A DNA stretch of 64,000 bases from DATMNI01 sp963817515 (GTDB lineage: Bacteria > Acidobacteriota > Terriglobia > Bryobacterales > Bryobacteraceae). Each line of letters opens with the position of its first letter. Within the stretch, counting starts at the first letter, position 1. The stretch is taken from assembly GCA_963817515.1 (NCBI GenBank), contig CAWFPJ010000024.1:62001-126000 (forward strand), written 5' to 3'. Made by a program: the position numbers and the translations under genes. Under the pieces are notes generated by a model. That model made no database searches and was not told the origin of the DNA. It saw only the letters and a program-made list of their open reading frames with translations. Shown piece by piece: positions 33,937 to 43,945 of this stretch.

Positions 33937-36363
33937 ATGCACGCTGTCTTGAACCGCTGGCTCCATTTGTCTGCTGTTGGCGTATGCGTATTTATCTGTG
34001 CCGTGAGGCCGGTTCGGCTTCAGGCGCAACAGGATAACGGGGCGGCGACTGTCGCCGGAACTGTCTTGGATGTGGCCGGGAAACCGATTGCTAACGCCGC
34101 AGTGACTGCGAAGAACGAATCGAGCGGCTTCGTTCGCGGCGCGGTGACGAGCTCAGACGGCCGGTTTTCAATCACCGGGCTGCCCGCCGGCGCCTATTCG
34201 ATCGAGGCGTCAGCGCCCAGTTTTGCGACCAGCCGCCGCACGGGGCTGAAGCTTGCCGCGGGTGCAAATGACGACATCTCTCTCTCGCTGAACATTGGGG
34301 AGTTGTCCCAGACCGTTACGGTCGAGGGCACGGTTTCGGTGGCTGCGGAGCTCGCGCCTTCGCAGAGTACGCTGGAGGCGCGGTCGGCAAAATCGGAGAT
34401 CAGCCCGGAGTATATCCAGAACTTCGCGTCGCCGGTTGCCGATTACACCGAGTTGCTCAATAATGCTCCGGGTACGTTCAGCGTCAATCCCAACGGAGTT
34501 GGCTTGGGCGACAGCAAGACATATTTCCGCGGCTTTGCGGACGGCCAGTACACCATGTTGGTGGATGGCATTCCGTTTAACGACACCAACAGTCCAACCC
34601 ACCACTCCTGGGCGTTTTTCCCCAGCCAGTTCATTGCCGGAATCGACTTCGACCGCAGCCCCGGGTCTGCGGCCACCATTGGACCTACCAACTTCGGTGG
34701 ATCGATCAACCTGTTGTCCCGCAGCGTGCCATATACCATGGGCATCAGGGCAACTGTTTCGTACGGCTCCTTCAATACCCGCATGCTGGCGCTCGATTTC
34801 GATTCCGGGCAGTTTGGCGGCACAAGTAAGAAATCGAGCTTTGTGATTAACTTGCACCAGATGTTGTCGGATGGGTATCAGACCTATAACTATCAAAAGC
34901 GCGTCGCCGGCTTTCTGAAGTACCAGTATCGACTGAATGACAGAACGACATTCACCGTGTTTGCCGGGCTGGTCGATCTCTGGACGAACACGCCAAATAC
35001 CAAAGGGCCAACGCGCGCCCAGGTGGCTCAGTTCGGAGACGACTACCTCCTGAGTGGCGATCCTTCCAGGGCAGACTACTATGGTTACAATTTCTACCAC
35101 GTGCAGACGGACTTCGAGTATTTCGGCATCCACTCCGACCTGGGCCATGGCTGGAAGTTGGACAACAAGATGTACACGTACCGTTATTGGAATAAGCAGA
35201 ACTACAACGGCACTACCATCACCGCGACCAGCGGGATCGACAAACTCAACGGTTATCGCAAGGTGGGCGATGTGCTGGCCGTGAGCCATGAGTCTACCCG
35301 GGGCATCCTGCGTACGGGGCTTTGGTATGAGTGGGCGTATACCGACCGCTATCAGATTCCTACCGATCCGCGGACGTGGGTGGACGCGCCTTTATCCAAT
35401 TTCCATGAAAACTACATCACTACATCCCTGCAGCCGTTTGTCGAATATGAATACAGGGTGACGCGGGAGCTTAGCCTGACAGCCGGCGTCAAGCTTGCCA
35501 ACTACAACATGAACTTCACCCAGTTCGCCGATAACGGCAAGACGGTGGGCAGCCTCAATGGGGCGCCAAGCGTCATGCATGACGCCACCTTTCGGTCGTG
35601 GATGCCGTCCCTCGACGCGCGTTACAGACTGAAGAGCAACTGGTCGGTATATGCCCAGTTCGCCACCGGCAGCGTAATTCCGCCGACCAACGTGTTCGAC
35701 ACCAAAGGTGCATTGGTTGCCGTCCTGCCTAAACCCACTACGACCAAGACTTACCAGATTGGCTCGGTGGTGAAATTCAACCGGGTGACTCTGGATGTAG
35801 ACGGCTACTACAGCCATTTTCAGAACCCGTACTCGTCAACTGCCGACGCATCGGGCGAGCCCATTTTCTATCAGACTGGTCCATCGAATACCAAAGGCGT
35901 CGAAGCCGAGAGCAATATCTTAATCGGTCACGGATTCAGCCTGTACCTTAACGGAACCTTGGGTAGCGCCCGGTATGCCCAGACCGGGTTGTGGGTAGCG
36001 AATGCTCCAAAGAACACCGAAACGGTGGGCTTTACGTACCGGGTCAAAAGTTGGGACCTGGGCTTCTTCAACAAACGCATCGGCACTATGTATAACGATA
36101 ATGGTGCGATCAACCAGGCGGTCGCCATCGATCCCTTTAATGTGAGCAATCTGTTCTTGAACTATACGGTGAGAGGCGACTCATATTTGAGAGGGACCAA
36201 AATCCGGTTTGGCATCAACAACCTTCTTGATAATCACAGCATTGTGGGTGTTACGCCGGCCTCAACGGCAAGTTCCGCGCCAGCACCCGGTGACATCTTG
36301 ACGCTGCTGCCGGCGCGCAGCATTTCGCTGACGGTGACGTTCGGTTATGCGCCACAGCAGTAA
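33937..36363 (+). CDS. TonB-dependent receptor with regulatory-like N-terminal domain
   Basis: 808 residues from ATG 33937 (GGGAGGTG upstream). Signal peptide to about 32, a carboxypeptidase-regulatory domain about 38-120 (TVAGTVLDVAGKPIANAAV), a true TonB plug about 145-270 (TYFRGFADGQYTMLVDGIP, FGGSINLLSR), then a 22-strand-type barrel to LTVTFGYAPQQ. Unlike the Oar-like proteins of this window it keeps a classical plug and resembles siderophore or metal-complex receptors (Asn/Tyr-rich loops). The divergent position opposite the two-component operon suggests control by it. Substrate unknown. Confidence 0.9.
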   Translation: MHAVLNRWLHLSAVGVCVFICAVRPVRLQAQQDNGAATVAGTVLDVAGKPIANAAVTAKNESSGFVRGAVTSSDGRFSITGLPAGAYSIEASAPSFATSRRTGLKLAAGANDDISLSLNIGELSQTVTVEGTVSVAAELAPSQSTLEARSAKSEISPEYIQNFASPVADYTELLNNAPGTFSVNPNGVGLGDSKTYFRGFADGQYTMLVDGIPFNDTNSPTHHSWAFFPSQFIAGIDFDRSPGSAATIGPTNFGGSINLLSRSVPYTMGIRATVSYGSFNTRMLALDFDSGQFGGTSKKSSFVINLHQMLSDGYQTYNYQKRVAGFLKYQYRLNDRTTFTVFAGLVDLWTNTPNTKGPTRAQVAQFGDDYLLSGDPSRADYYGYNFYHVQTDFEYFGIHSDLGHGWKLDNKMYTYRYWNKQNYNGTTITATSGIDKLNGYRKVGDVLAVSHESTRGILRTGLWYEWAYTDRYQIPTDPRTWVDAPLSNFHENYITTSLQPFVEYEYRVTRELSLTAGVKLANYNMNFTQFADNGKTVGSLNGAPSVMHDATFRSWMPSLDARYRLKSNWSVYAQFATGSVIPPTNVFDTKGALVAVLPKPTTTKTYQIGSVVKFNRVTLDVDGYYSHFQNPYSSTADASGEPIFYQTGPSNTKGVEAESNILIGHGFSLYLNGTLGSARYAQTGLWVANAPKNTETVGFTYRVKSWDLGFFNKRIGTMYNDNGAINQAVAIDPFNVSNLFLNYTVRGDSYLRGTKIRFGINNLLDNHSIVGVTPASTASSAPAPGDILTLLPARSISLTVTFGYAPQQ

Positions 36364-36447
36364 CCCACGGCGGGATCACGTAATTCTCCACAAATTTGAC
36401 CAGGTCCGCGATATTGATGGCGTTGGAACAGCAAGTACTATGGGAAT

Positions 36448-36951
36448 GTGGCACGTCAGACGGGTTTGCGTAAATCGGACGAGAGGCAGCGGTCGAGACA
36501 ATCCTCAAGATCGTCATCGTTCGTTTTGGTCCTCATCGGGATGTTCAAGCTGTTTAAGGCCCTCCTGCTGATCGCGGTAGGGATCGGCGCCATCAATCTC
36601 CTGCACAAGAACGTTGCCAGCACGGTGCTGCATTGGACACAGGTGCTGCGCGTGGATCCGGACAACCGATTCGTTCACGGAATGTTGGTGAAGGTCCTCA
36701 GCGTTACGCCGAAGCAGTTGAAGCAGTTGAGCGTGGGTACTTTCCTTTATGCGGGTCTGTTCGCAGCCGAAGGGGTGGGACTATTGCTGCGTAAACGCTG
36801 GGCGGAATATTTCACCATCGTTACCACCAGCGGGCTAATCCCGCTCGAAATCTTCGAACTGGCTCGGCATTTCACGGCGACGAAGCTGGTGATTGCGTTT
36901 GTAAACGTGCTGATCGTTTGGTACCTGGTGGCGCGAGTGCGGTCCCATTGA
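36448..36951 (+). CDS. DUF2127-family membrane protein
   Basis: 167 residues from GTG 36448; a shorter form from ATG 36541 is possible. Four predicted membrane helices: about 22-48 (FKLFKALLLIAVGIGAI), 90-112 (VGTFLYAGLFAAEGVGLLL), 118-138 and 145-163. The LFKALLLI start, the FVHGMLVKVL loop and the GLLLRKRWAEYFTIV block with IPLEIFEL are typical of DUF2127. Function is not known. It lies alone behind the TonB receptor. Confidence 0.75.
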   Translation: MARQTGLRKSDERQRSRQSSRSSSFVLVLIGMFKLFKALLLIAVGIGAINLLHKNVASTVLHWTQVLRVDPDNRFVHGMLVKVLSVTPKQLKQLSVGTFLYAGLFAAEGVGLLLRKRWAEYFTIVTTSGLIPLEIFELARHFTATKLVIAFVNVLIVWYLVARVRSH

Positions 36952-37260
36952 GAGAATCACCGCGCGCCACGCTGTGCAGTCCACAAGGTGAACGGAAGCC
37001 GGGATGGGGCTTAAATTATTAAATATCCCTGGTATTCTAACTTTTATATATTACATATCTAATGTGATTTATTTGACTAATTTACATTATTCGAGTATAT
37101 TTGTAACGTAGTTGAATAAACTCCAGCATAAAGGCGCCGCTCGACGTCTCTCCTGCTTCCGGCCAGATTGGCTCTATTTCTCCCGTGCCGCGCCACGAAC
37201 CTTCGACCCCAGTTTACCGGTTGTACGTTGCGGGCCTGACATGATCCGCAGGATCGCTCG
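36952..37260. promoter_or_regulatory. AT-rich intergenic region before the hybrid kinase
   Basis: About 300 bp. Positions 37010-37125 are strikingly AT-rich for this genome (runs such as TTAAATTATTAAATA and TTTTATATATTACATA). Several -10-like TATATT/TATAAT-type words make it a plausible promoter or DNA-bending site for the hybrid kinase that starts at 37261. No gene seen. Confidence 0.45.
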
Positions 37261-40035
37261 ATGCTAACGATGCCGCATGCGGCAGCTCTAGCCGGTTCTT
37301 ACGATTACCGCCTGGTCGCTTTGTCCGTGTTAATCGCGATGCTGGCGTCTTTTGCTGCGCTCGATCTCGCGGGACGAGTAACAGCCGCGTACGGACGCGC
37401 TAGACTCGGTTGGCTCACAGGCGGCGCTGCTGCCATGGGTCTCGGCATCTGGTCCATGCACTATATCGGAATGCTCGCTTACAGCCTTCCGGTGGCAGTC
37501 CTCTACGATTGGCCCACTGTCTTGGTGTCCCTCATGGCAGCCATGTTCGCATCGGGCGTGGCGCTGTTTATCGCCAGCCGGAGCGTCATGCGGCCGCTGC
37601 GCACCGCGGGTGGCGGCGTTCTCATGGGAATCGGAATCGCGGCTATGCACTATATCGGCATGGAAGCGATGCGGTTACCCGCCATGTGCCATTATTCTCC
37701 GGGACTTGTGATTCTGTCCGTCATCCTTGCAATCGCGATCTCACTGGTGGCGCTCTGGTTGACCTTCCATCTGCGGGAAGAGACCAGGGCCGCAGGCTGG
37801 AAAAAGCTGGCGAGCGCAATCTTAATGGGGGCAGCCATCCCAATCATGCACTATACCGGCATGGCTGCGGTCACTTTTGAGCCGACAGGTTCAGCCCCTA
37901 AGCTAACCCACTCGGTGCAAATCTCAGAGCTCGGCATCGCCGCTATCATCGTGGTCACCTTCATAGTTCTCAGCCTCGTGATCCTGACATCATTGATCGA
38001 CCGCCGGTTCTCCGCGAAATCCTTAGAGCTGAGTTTGAGTGAGGAGCGCTACCGGCAACTAGTGGAGTCGGTGCAGGTCATCCTCTGGCGGCGTAGCGTC
38101 GACTCCCGTCGATTCAGCTTTGTCAACAAAGAAGCCGAGGAACTCCTCGGCTACCCACCCGAACAGTGGCTGGCCAACGGAACGTTTCTGTTCGATCACG
38201 TGCATCCGGACGATCGCGAATTAACGGAATCGTTTTGCACAGCTGCCACCCGGGACCGCAGCTCTCAACGTTTCGAGCACAGAATGATATGCGCCGACAG
38301 GAGCGTTATCTGGCTGAGGACTTCGGTCCGCCTGGTTGCGGGGAATGGAAACGTTAACGAGCTTGTCGGCGTGATGACAGACATCACTGAGCGAAAACGA
38401 GCTCAAGAAGCTGCCGAAAGCGCCAGCCGGGCTAAGAGCGAGTTCCTGGCTTCGATGAGCCACGAAATCCGTACGCCGATGAACGGTGTCATTGGAATGA
38501 CCGAACTGGTGCTCGATACCGATCTCACGTTTGAACAGCGGGACTACCTCATAACGGCGAAGATGTCCGCGGAGTCCCTGCTGATCATCATTAACGATAT
38601 CTTGGACTTCTCGAAGATCGAGGCCGGCAAGTTCGACCTGGATCCAGTTGCTTTCCACCTGTATCAGAGCGTTGAGGAGACAATGAAGGCGCTGGCGTTT
38701 CGGGCCCATGAGAAAGGCCTGGAGTTACTTTGCGACATCAAGCCCGACGTTCCCTCCTCCGTCATCGGTGATTCCGCTCGAATTCGCCAAATCATCGTGA
38801 ATCTGGTGGGGAATTCCATCAAATTCACCGAACACGGCCAAGTGGAGTTGGAAGTGGCAGTGGAGGCTCAGGATGGCGATGAATTGCGGCTGCACTTTAC
38901 CGTGAGCGATACCGGCATCGGCATTGCCCCGGAAAAACAGAAGCTCGTCTTCGAAGCATTTTCCCAGGCCGACAATTCGACGACGCGCAGGTTCGGAGGA
39001 ACAGGGTTGGGATTGACCATTTCTTCACGTTTGGTGGAGGCGATGAAAGGCAGGATCTGGGTAGAGAGCGAGCCTGGCCGGGGCAGCAACTTCCATTTCA
39101 CGGTCTGCCTGGGAGTGGACCGCGAGGCATTGGTACTGCCGACCGAAGAAGTGTCTTTGGCTGGAATACCCGTATTGGTGGTCGACGACAACTCCACCAA
39201 TCGACGGATCCTGACTGAACTGTTTTGGATGTGGCAGATGAAACCGACGGAAACGGCGAGCGCTCGAGAGGCCTTGAACCAGTTACGGCGCGCATCTGAG
39301 CGTGGTAATCCGTTCGCCCTGGTGGTGACGGACGTCCATATGCCGGAGATGGACGGCTTTGATCTTGCGAATCGAATAAAACAGACGCCGAATCTCGCCG
39401 GCGTCGTTATCATAATGCTGACCTCCGGCGAAAAACGGAGCGATATACAACGCTGCTTCGGGCTGGGAGTTTCAGCTTATCTCACGAAACCGGTTCGGCG
39501 CGCTGAGCTCCGTGCGGCTATAGTTAAGGCGATTGTGGCCCCCTCCGCGGCTGGAAGCGAAGGTGAACAGGCATCGCCAATGCCGCAAGCTTCCCTGCTG
39601 GCAGGGCCGGAGGCATCGCGGTTACGCATTCTCTTGGCCGAGGATAATGTTGTCAACCAGCGCGTGGCTGCTCGAATCCTGGAAAAAAGCGGCCACACCG
39701 TAATCATCGTCCGCAACGGCAGAGAAGCGATTGCCGCGCTGCAAAGCGAGACCATTGACCTGGTTTTAATGGATGTGCAAATGCCGGAAATGGACGGATT
39801 CGAAGCGACGATGGCCATCCGTAAAGACGAGATCGGCAGGAACAGACACATCCCTATCATCGCGATGACGGCGCATGCGATGCCGGGCGACCGGGAGCGG
39901 TGTCTCGCGGCAGGGATGGATGGCTACATATCCAAACCTGTTTCCGTCAAAGACTTACTAAGCCAAATAGAGAATACCAGAGCTTCAGATGCCAACGTTC
40001 CTGCCGGAAGTATCGGTGAACACTCAGAATGCTAG
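37261..40035 (+). CDS. MHYT-PAS hybrid sensor histidine kinase with two receiver domains
   Basis: 924 residues. Residues about 15-245 form a seven-helix MHYT sensor (motifs MHYIGM, MHYIGM, MHYTGM), thought to bind copper and sense O2, CO or NO. A PAS domain follows (about 260-380, LVESVQVILWRR), then HisKA with His401 (SMSHEIRTPMNG), HATPase (IVNLVGNSIKFT, VSDTGIGI, GGTGLGLTIS; about 515-620), receiver 1 with Asp691 (VVTDVHMPEMDGF), receiver 2 with Asp838 (LVLMDVQMPEMDGF). Both receivers keep the Lys (LTKPV, ISKPV), so phosphorelay through either is possible. No Hpt domain is fused; a separate partner must exist. The gene stands alone. Confidence 0.96.
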   Translation: MLTMPHAAALAGSYDYRLVALSVLIAMLASFAALDLAGRVTAAYGRARLGWLTGGAAAMGLGIWSMHYIGMLAYSLPVAVLYDWPTVLVSLMAAMFASGVALFIASRSVMRPLRTAGGGVLMGIGIAAMHYIGMEAMRLPAMCHYSPGLVILSVILAIAISLVALWLTFHLREETRAAGWKKLASAILMGAAIPIMHYTGMAAVTFEPTGSAPKLTHSVQISELGIAAIIVVTFIVLSLVILTSLIDRRFSAKSLELSLSEERYRQLVESVQVILWRRSVDSRRFSFVNKEAEELLGYPPEQWLANGTFLFDHVHPDDRELTESFCTAATRDRSSQRFEHRMICADRSVIWLRTSVRLVAGNGNVNELVGVMTDITERKRAQEAAESASRAKSEFLASMSHEIRTPMNGVIGMTELVLDTDLTFEQRDYLITAKMSAESLLIIINDILDFSKIEAGKFDLDPVAFHLYQSVEETMKALAFRAHEKGLELLCDIKPDVPSSVIGDSARIRQIIVNLVGNSIKFTEHGQVELEVAVEAQDGDELRLHFTVSDTGIGIAPEKQKLVFEAFSQADNSTTRRFGGTGLGLTISSRLVEAMKGRIWVESEPGRGSNFHFTVCLGVDREALVLPTEEVSLAGIPVLVVDDNSTNRRILTELFWMWQMKPTETASAREALNQLRRASERGNPFALVVTDVHMPEMDGFDLANRIKQTPNLAGVVIIMLTSGEKRSDIQRCFGLGVSAYLTKPVRRAELRAAIVKAIVAPSAAGSEGEQASPMPQASLLAGPEASRLRILLAEDNVVNQRVAARILEKSGHTVIIVRNGREAIAALQSETIDLVLMDVQMPEMDGFEATMAIRKDEIGRNRHIPIIAMTAHAMPGDRERCLAAGMDGYISKPVSVKDLLSQIENTRASDANVPAGSIGEHSEC

Positions 40036-40074
40036 GCACTCTGGGGCGTGCCGTACTGTAAAGACTCGTCTGGC

Positions 40075-41364
40075 CTACTTACCCACGTAGCTGACGCGCC
40101 AGATGGATTTGGAGCCGTCGTCGGTTACATACATCGAACCGTCCTTCGCGACCGCGACGCCCACAGGCCGGCCCCAGGCCGTTCCGTCGGCGGTAGTGAA
40201 TCCGGTCAGGAAGTCCTGATATACGCCGCTAGCATGGCCTTTGTCCAAAGGTATGCGAACTACTTCCAGTCCGGCGCGGCGGGAGCGGTTCCAGGAGCCG
40301 TGCTCGGCGGCAAACAAGTCGCCACGGTACTCGGGCGGGAATTGAGTGCCTTCGTAGAAGGTCAGGCCGAGGGACGCGTTATGCGGCTGCATGAGCACGT
40401 CGGGAACTATCACCTTATCCTTCAGCTCCGGATGTTTTCCCGCTTGGCGGGGATCCTGATTGGCACCCATGTAATACCAGGGCCAACCATAGAAACCACC
40501 CTCCCGTACGTGGGTAATGTAGTCGGGGACTAAGTTGTCCCCCAGGGCGTCACGCTCGTTGACCGAGCACCACAACTCTCCGGTCGCCGGATTAATGCCG
40601 AGCCCAACCGGGTTCCGGATTCCGGATGCGTACACGCCCACAAACTTGCCTTCCGGCGTGTATTCGAGAATGTTGGCGCGATGAAACTCGCTGGGATGGT
40701 CATCCGGGTCGTCGACATTGGACGCGGATCCGACCGCGAGGAAGAGCCGCTTGCCATCTTTGGAAAAGACGACGTCGCGCGTGGAATGGCCGCCTTTCGG
40801 AATTCCTTCCACCAGAGTCTCCGGAGGTGCGGTGGCCTTGAGGTCACCATTCTTGTAAGGGATGCGAACCAGCGACTGGGTGTTGCCGACATACAGCCAT
40901 TGGGGATTACTGCCGAGCGGATAGAATGCGATGCCGAACGCGCCCGGCAACCCGGTGGCGAACAAGGAGACGTCGGGTTTGCCGTCTTTATCACCCCGTA
41001 TGACCTTGATCTGCCCGGCGTTGGTCTCGGTGAAAAACATATCGCCGTTGGGAGCCATGCGAATCTGGCGGGGGTTCATCAGTCCAGTGAGAAACAACTC
41101 CACCTTGAACCCTGCGGGCGCAACTGGCATGGCCCCTTCAGGCCGCGGGACCAGGGGCTGGAGCCTGGCCGACTCAGTCGCGAAGGGCTTCGGCAGGTCG
41201 GCGGGTGTGATCTTGCGGGCGCGGCCCGGCTTAAGCGATACCGAATCCGCGAAAGCGCTTTGCCCCGTCAAAACAGTCTTGCTGTCGATGTTGTTTGCCG
41301 CCTTCACCATCCAGGCAGCCAAGAGAACCGTTCCAGTGGGGATCAACCAACGAACGTTATTCAT
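40075..41364 (-). CDS. PQQ-dependent sugar dehydrogenase-like beta-propeller
   Basis: 429 residues. A short N-terminal membrane or signal segment (LIPTGTVLLAAWMVKA), then a six-bladed propeller of the soluble glucose/sorbosone dehydrogenase type. Conserved spots: TGLMNPRQIRMAPNGDMFFTE, GGHSTRDVVFSKDGKRLFLA, the His and Arg of ASGIRNPVGLGINPATGELW, and AEHGSWNRSRRAGLEV. The catalytic His of GGHSTRD is present. Enzymes of this group oxidise aldose sugars with PQQ in the periplasm; PQQ synthesis genes are not in view. Alone, 120 bp after the GT39-like gene. Confidence 0.85.
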   Translation of the reverse strand: MNNVRWLIPTGTVLLAAWMVKAANNIDSKTVLTGQSAFADSVSLKPGRARKITPADLPKPFATESARLQPLVPRPEGAMPVAPAGFKVELFLTGLMNPRQIRMAPNGDMFFTETNAGQIKVIRGDKDGKPDVSLFATGLPGAFGIAFYPLGSNPQWLYVGNTQSLVRIPYKNGDLKATAPPETLVEGIPKGGHSTRDVVFSKDGKRLFLAVGSASNVDDPDDHPSEFHRANILEYTPEGKFVGVYASGIRNPVGLGINPATGELWCSVNERDALGDNLVPDYITHVREGGFYGWPWYYMGANQDPRQAGKHPELKDKVIVPDVLMQPHNASLGLTFYEGTQFPPEYRGDLFAAEHGSWNRSRRAGLEVVRIPLDKGHASGVYQDFLTGFTTADGTAWGRPVGVAVAKDGSMYVTDDGSKSIWRVSYVGK

Positions 41365-41484
41365 ATTTCCCTCCCAGATATCATTACATTTTCCTTGAGC
41401 CTGCCTCCAACCCGGAGAGGCGCTCTACCTCGCCCCCGCATACCGTGTGCGGATCGGGTAGATTCGAGCGCCTGTTTTACGCCG

Positions 41485-43134
41485 TCACCTGACGTAATAA
41501 ATGAGAATGGAATAGCCGGCGCGGCCATCGGGTGGGCGCTGTCGAAAATACCTCAGGTAGTCCTCGTAACCGGGCGGCGCCAGGAAACCCGTCAAGAAAT
41601 TCACACTCACGGCGTAGATGCCCGGCTGCGGCAGATAGTAATGGCCCATGGCGGTGTCTGCCGGGGAAGGCAGCGGCTGAGGCGTCAGGCTGCCGGGCTT
41701 CATATAGTGCCACGGGTTATCGAAGCCAAAGATGAAAGTCTTGATCTGCTCGATTCGGTTTCGTTTCAAGTAAGCGCCGAGGTCAGGCAGATTCTGACCC
41801 CAGTCGATGTTGCTGTCGGCGAGGTATCTCCATCCTTGCGCGGGGCCGCCAATCCATTCGTTGAAGTAGGAAATGCCGTTCGGATAGACGCACAATGAGG
41901 AGATCGCAAACCAGGCGAGGCAAAGCGCAATTATGGCGCGAGCGGCTCGGTTCGCGGCCCACCGCTGCAACGCAAATCCGCCGCCTAGAATGAAAAACGG
42001 CAAAGACGGCAGGACGTGGCGGAAACCGATATGAAAATTTGAAAGCACGGCGGATCCAAAAAACAATACAGCCGGCCCCCATACCATCAGGTCGGACGCA
42101 CTGGCCTGGCGCCGCTGAATCCGAATCAGAAAAGCTGCCAGGCCGGCGACCGTGAGTATCTGAAGAGGTATGGGGAATTTGATCGCCCAGGCGAACGGGA
42201 AATATAGCGGAACCCAACCCTGGATCTTGCGGCCCAACATATATCCGGTAAAGCCTTCGCCGCGCAGACTGCCGCCGATGAAGAGCAGACCGCGCACAAA
42301 TTGGAGCGGCCACGGCAAACGGGCGATCAGTTTCATTGCGGGCAGCGCCCACTGCGACACACCCGCGCCGCGGAATTGATCAATTTCAATTTGAGGAACT
42401 GGCTGGGCCTGAAACTGGGAGGCGGCCAGAATACCGGCATAGACGGCCACCGGGATAGCGACGGCACTAAGAATTCGCCGCGGGCCTTTGCAGAGAACCA
42501 AACCGAACGCCGCCGCGGCCAGCGGCAGTAATGTGAACTTCGTGAGAACGGCGAAGACCAGCGCCAGTGTCATGATCAGCAAGCGGACGGTGCCGGGAGC
42601 GCGCCAATACCGCCAGGCCGCATAAGCAAACCACAAGGCGGCGAAGGCGGCGGGCACGTCGGAGTGGATGAGAACGCCGTGGCCCAGAATGGTTGGCTCC
42701 AGGGCGCCGCACGCGGCGAGAATGAGAGCCACCGATTCGTCAAACAACTGGCGACCCCAATGCCAAAGCAGGAAGACGATTAATAAAGGGAAGGCCAGGA
42801 ACGGAAGGCGCGTGTAGAAGAGAAGACGGCGCGCGCGGATGTTGGGACGGTCCAGAATCTCCGCGCCAATCAGGTAAGCATCGCGCTCCTGCCAGCCCTT
42901 GGTGGTCTGAGGATGCGGCGCACGCAACAGGCGAGGAACCCATCCGCAAATGGCTCGAGTGAGCGGCGGCGCATCCGCAGGCAGGAGCACGTCCTGGCCG
43001 AGCCAATACATATATGCCGCGGCGAAGTGAGAGGTTTCATCGACGGTCAAGCCGAGATGGCGGGCTTGGTAGATAAGGCCGGCCGCAGAGCATACCAGCA
43101 GAAGTACGATCCCGGCATACCTCGGCATTACCAT
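41485..43134 (-). CDS. GT39-like membrane glycosyltransferase
   Basis: 549 residues, about 11 membrane helices. The GT-C hallmark acidic motif is the VDETSHF segment at about 31-37 after the first helix. The C-terminal soluble part has SNIDWGQNLPDLGAYLKRN, very typical of acidobacterial members of the PMT/ArnT (glycosyltransferase 39) superfamily. These use a lipid-linked sugar at the periplasmic side. It is last in the large minus-strand operon, 4 bp after the RDD gene, so it may modify products related to the MoxR/DUF58 system. Start could also be the ATG two codons later. Confidence 0.8.
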   Translation of the reverse strand: MVMPRYAGIVLLLVCSAAGLIYQARHLGLTVDETSHFAAAYMYWLGQDVLLPADAPPLTRAICGWVPRLLRAPHPQTTKGWQERDAYLIGAEILDRPNIRARRLLFYTRLPFLAFPLLIVFLLWHWGRQLFDESVALILAACGALEPTILGHGVLIHSDVPAAFAALWFAYAAWRYWRAPGTVRLLIMTLALVFAVLTKFTLLPLAAAAFGLVLCKGPRRILSAVAIPVAVYAGILAASQFQAQPVPQIEIDQFRGAGVSQWALPAMKLIARLPWPLQFVRGLLFIGGSLRGEGFTGYMLGRKIQGWVPLYFPFAWAIKFPIPLQILTVAGLAAFLIRIQRRQASASDLMVWGPAVLFFGSAVLSNFHIGFRHVLPSLPFFILGGGFALQRWAANRAARAIIALCLAWFAISSLCVYPNGISYFNEWIGGPAQGWRYLADSNIDWGQNLPDLGAYLKRNRIEQIKTFIFGFDNPWHYMKPGSLTPQPLPSPADTAMGHYYLPQPGIYAVSVNFLTGFLAPPGYEDYLRYFRQRPPDGRAGYSILIYYVR

Positions 43135-43138
43135 CTGA

Positions 43139-43945
43139 TCACCAGGCCCTGGAATAGATCACGTGCAGGACGCTCCGCACATACTGTTCATCGGTGAGCG
43201 ATTCCGTGGCGTGATCGGGAAACTTCACCAGCGATTGAAAATATAGGGCGAGGTCGCGGAAGAGTTCCACCCGCGCCACAGGACTATATTGTGCACGGCC
43301 TGCGATGGCTCGGACTGCCAGGGCGACGGCTTCGCGGCTGGCCTGGCTGCGCAGGCGCGCCGCAAGGTGCGGGTACGCCTGGAGCGAATTGTATTTGACG
43401 TCAGTAGGATTGGCGATGAGGTCGAGATCCGGCGCGTTCCAGTTGGCTTCGTGTGCGCCGTTCCGATCGGACACAACGGCTTTCTGATGGGATACAACGA
43501 TGGTGTTGGCCGCCAGGTCGCCCAGGCGCTGGCCGTTGCGGCTGAAAAAGCACGCGATGCCGCCTACCAGGTAGAGCAGCGGCAAAGCGTCCACCAGGCG
43601 GATCAGGTTGCGCAGCACAATCTGCGGCAGGTGCAGCCTGAGACCATGCGCATCGATCACGCGCAGGCCCAGCAGCCGCTTGCCGATGGTTTGGCCGCGC
43701 CAGCGCCATTCGAGCGCGATGCCGTACCCCACCGAGATGGCGAAGAAGCCGCCGACCGAAATCGCAGTGGCGAGGTCATTGTCGACAACGCCGGCGATCT
43801 GCGCCAGTCTGCCCGCGCCGTACGACAGGCAGCCGATGGCCGTGGCGTCTACGGCCCAGGCGAGAGCGCGCGTCACCGGGGTAGCCAGTTCGAAGGAGAA
43901 GACCACGCCTTCCGGCGTTTCGATGCTTAGGGAGGAGGCTCTCAT
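43139..43945 (-). CDS. RDD-family membrane protein
   Basis: 268 residues from ATG 43945 (overlaps the SpoIIM-like stop by four bases, ATGA; a GGAGGAGG-like reverse context is absent, translation coupled). RDD core at about 20-150: RALAWAVDATAIG (first Arg-Asp), GQTIGKRLLGLRVID, and IRLVDALPLLYLVGG, with FFSRNGQRLGDLAANT at the end. Three to four membrane helices. The C-terminal 100 residues are soluble (AVRAIAGRAQYSPVARVELF). RDD proteins accompany MoxR/DUF58 clusters; their role is unknown, some are Na+/H+ antiporters. Confidence 0.88.
   Translation of the reverse strand: MRASSLSIETPEGVVFSFELATPVTRALAWAVDATAIGCLSYGAGRLAQIAGVVDNDLATAISVGGFFAISVGYGIALEWRWRGQTIGKRLLGLRVIDAHGLRLHLPQIVLRNLIRLVDALPLLYLVGGIACFFSRNGQRLGDLAANTIVVSHQKAVVSDRNGAHEANWNAPDLDLIANPTDVKYNSLQAYPHLAARLRSQASREAVALAVRAIAGRAQYSPVARVELFRDLALYFQSLVKFPDHATESLTDEQYVRSVLHVIYSRAW

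Noticed and set aside
36364..36440. Protein-like fragment on the minus strand (NAINIADLVKFVENYVIPP) after the TonB receptor
   Set aside because: Looks like a short relic of a coding sequence but is too short to name and has no continuous frame.
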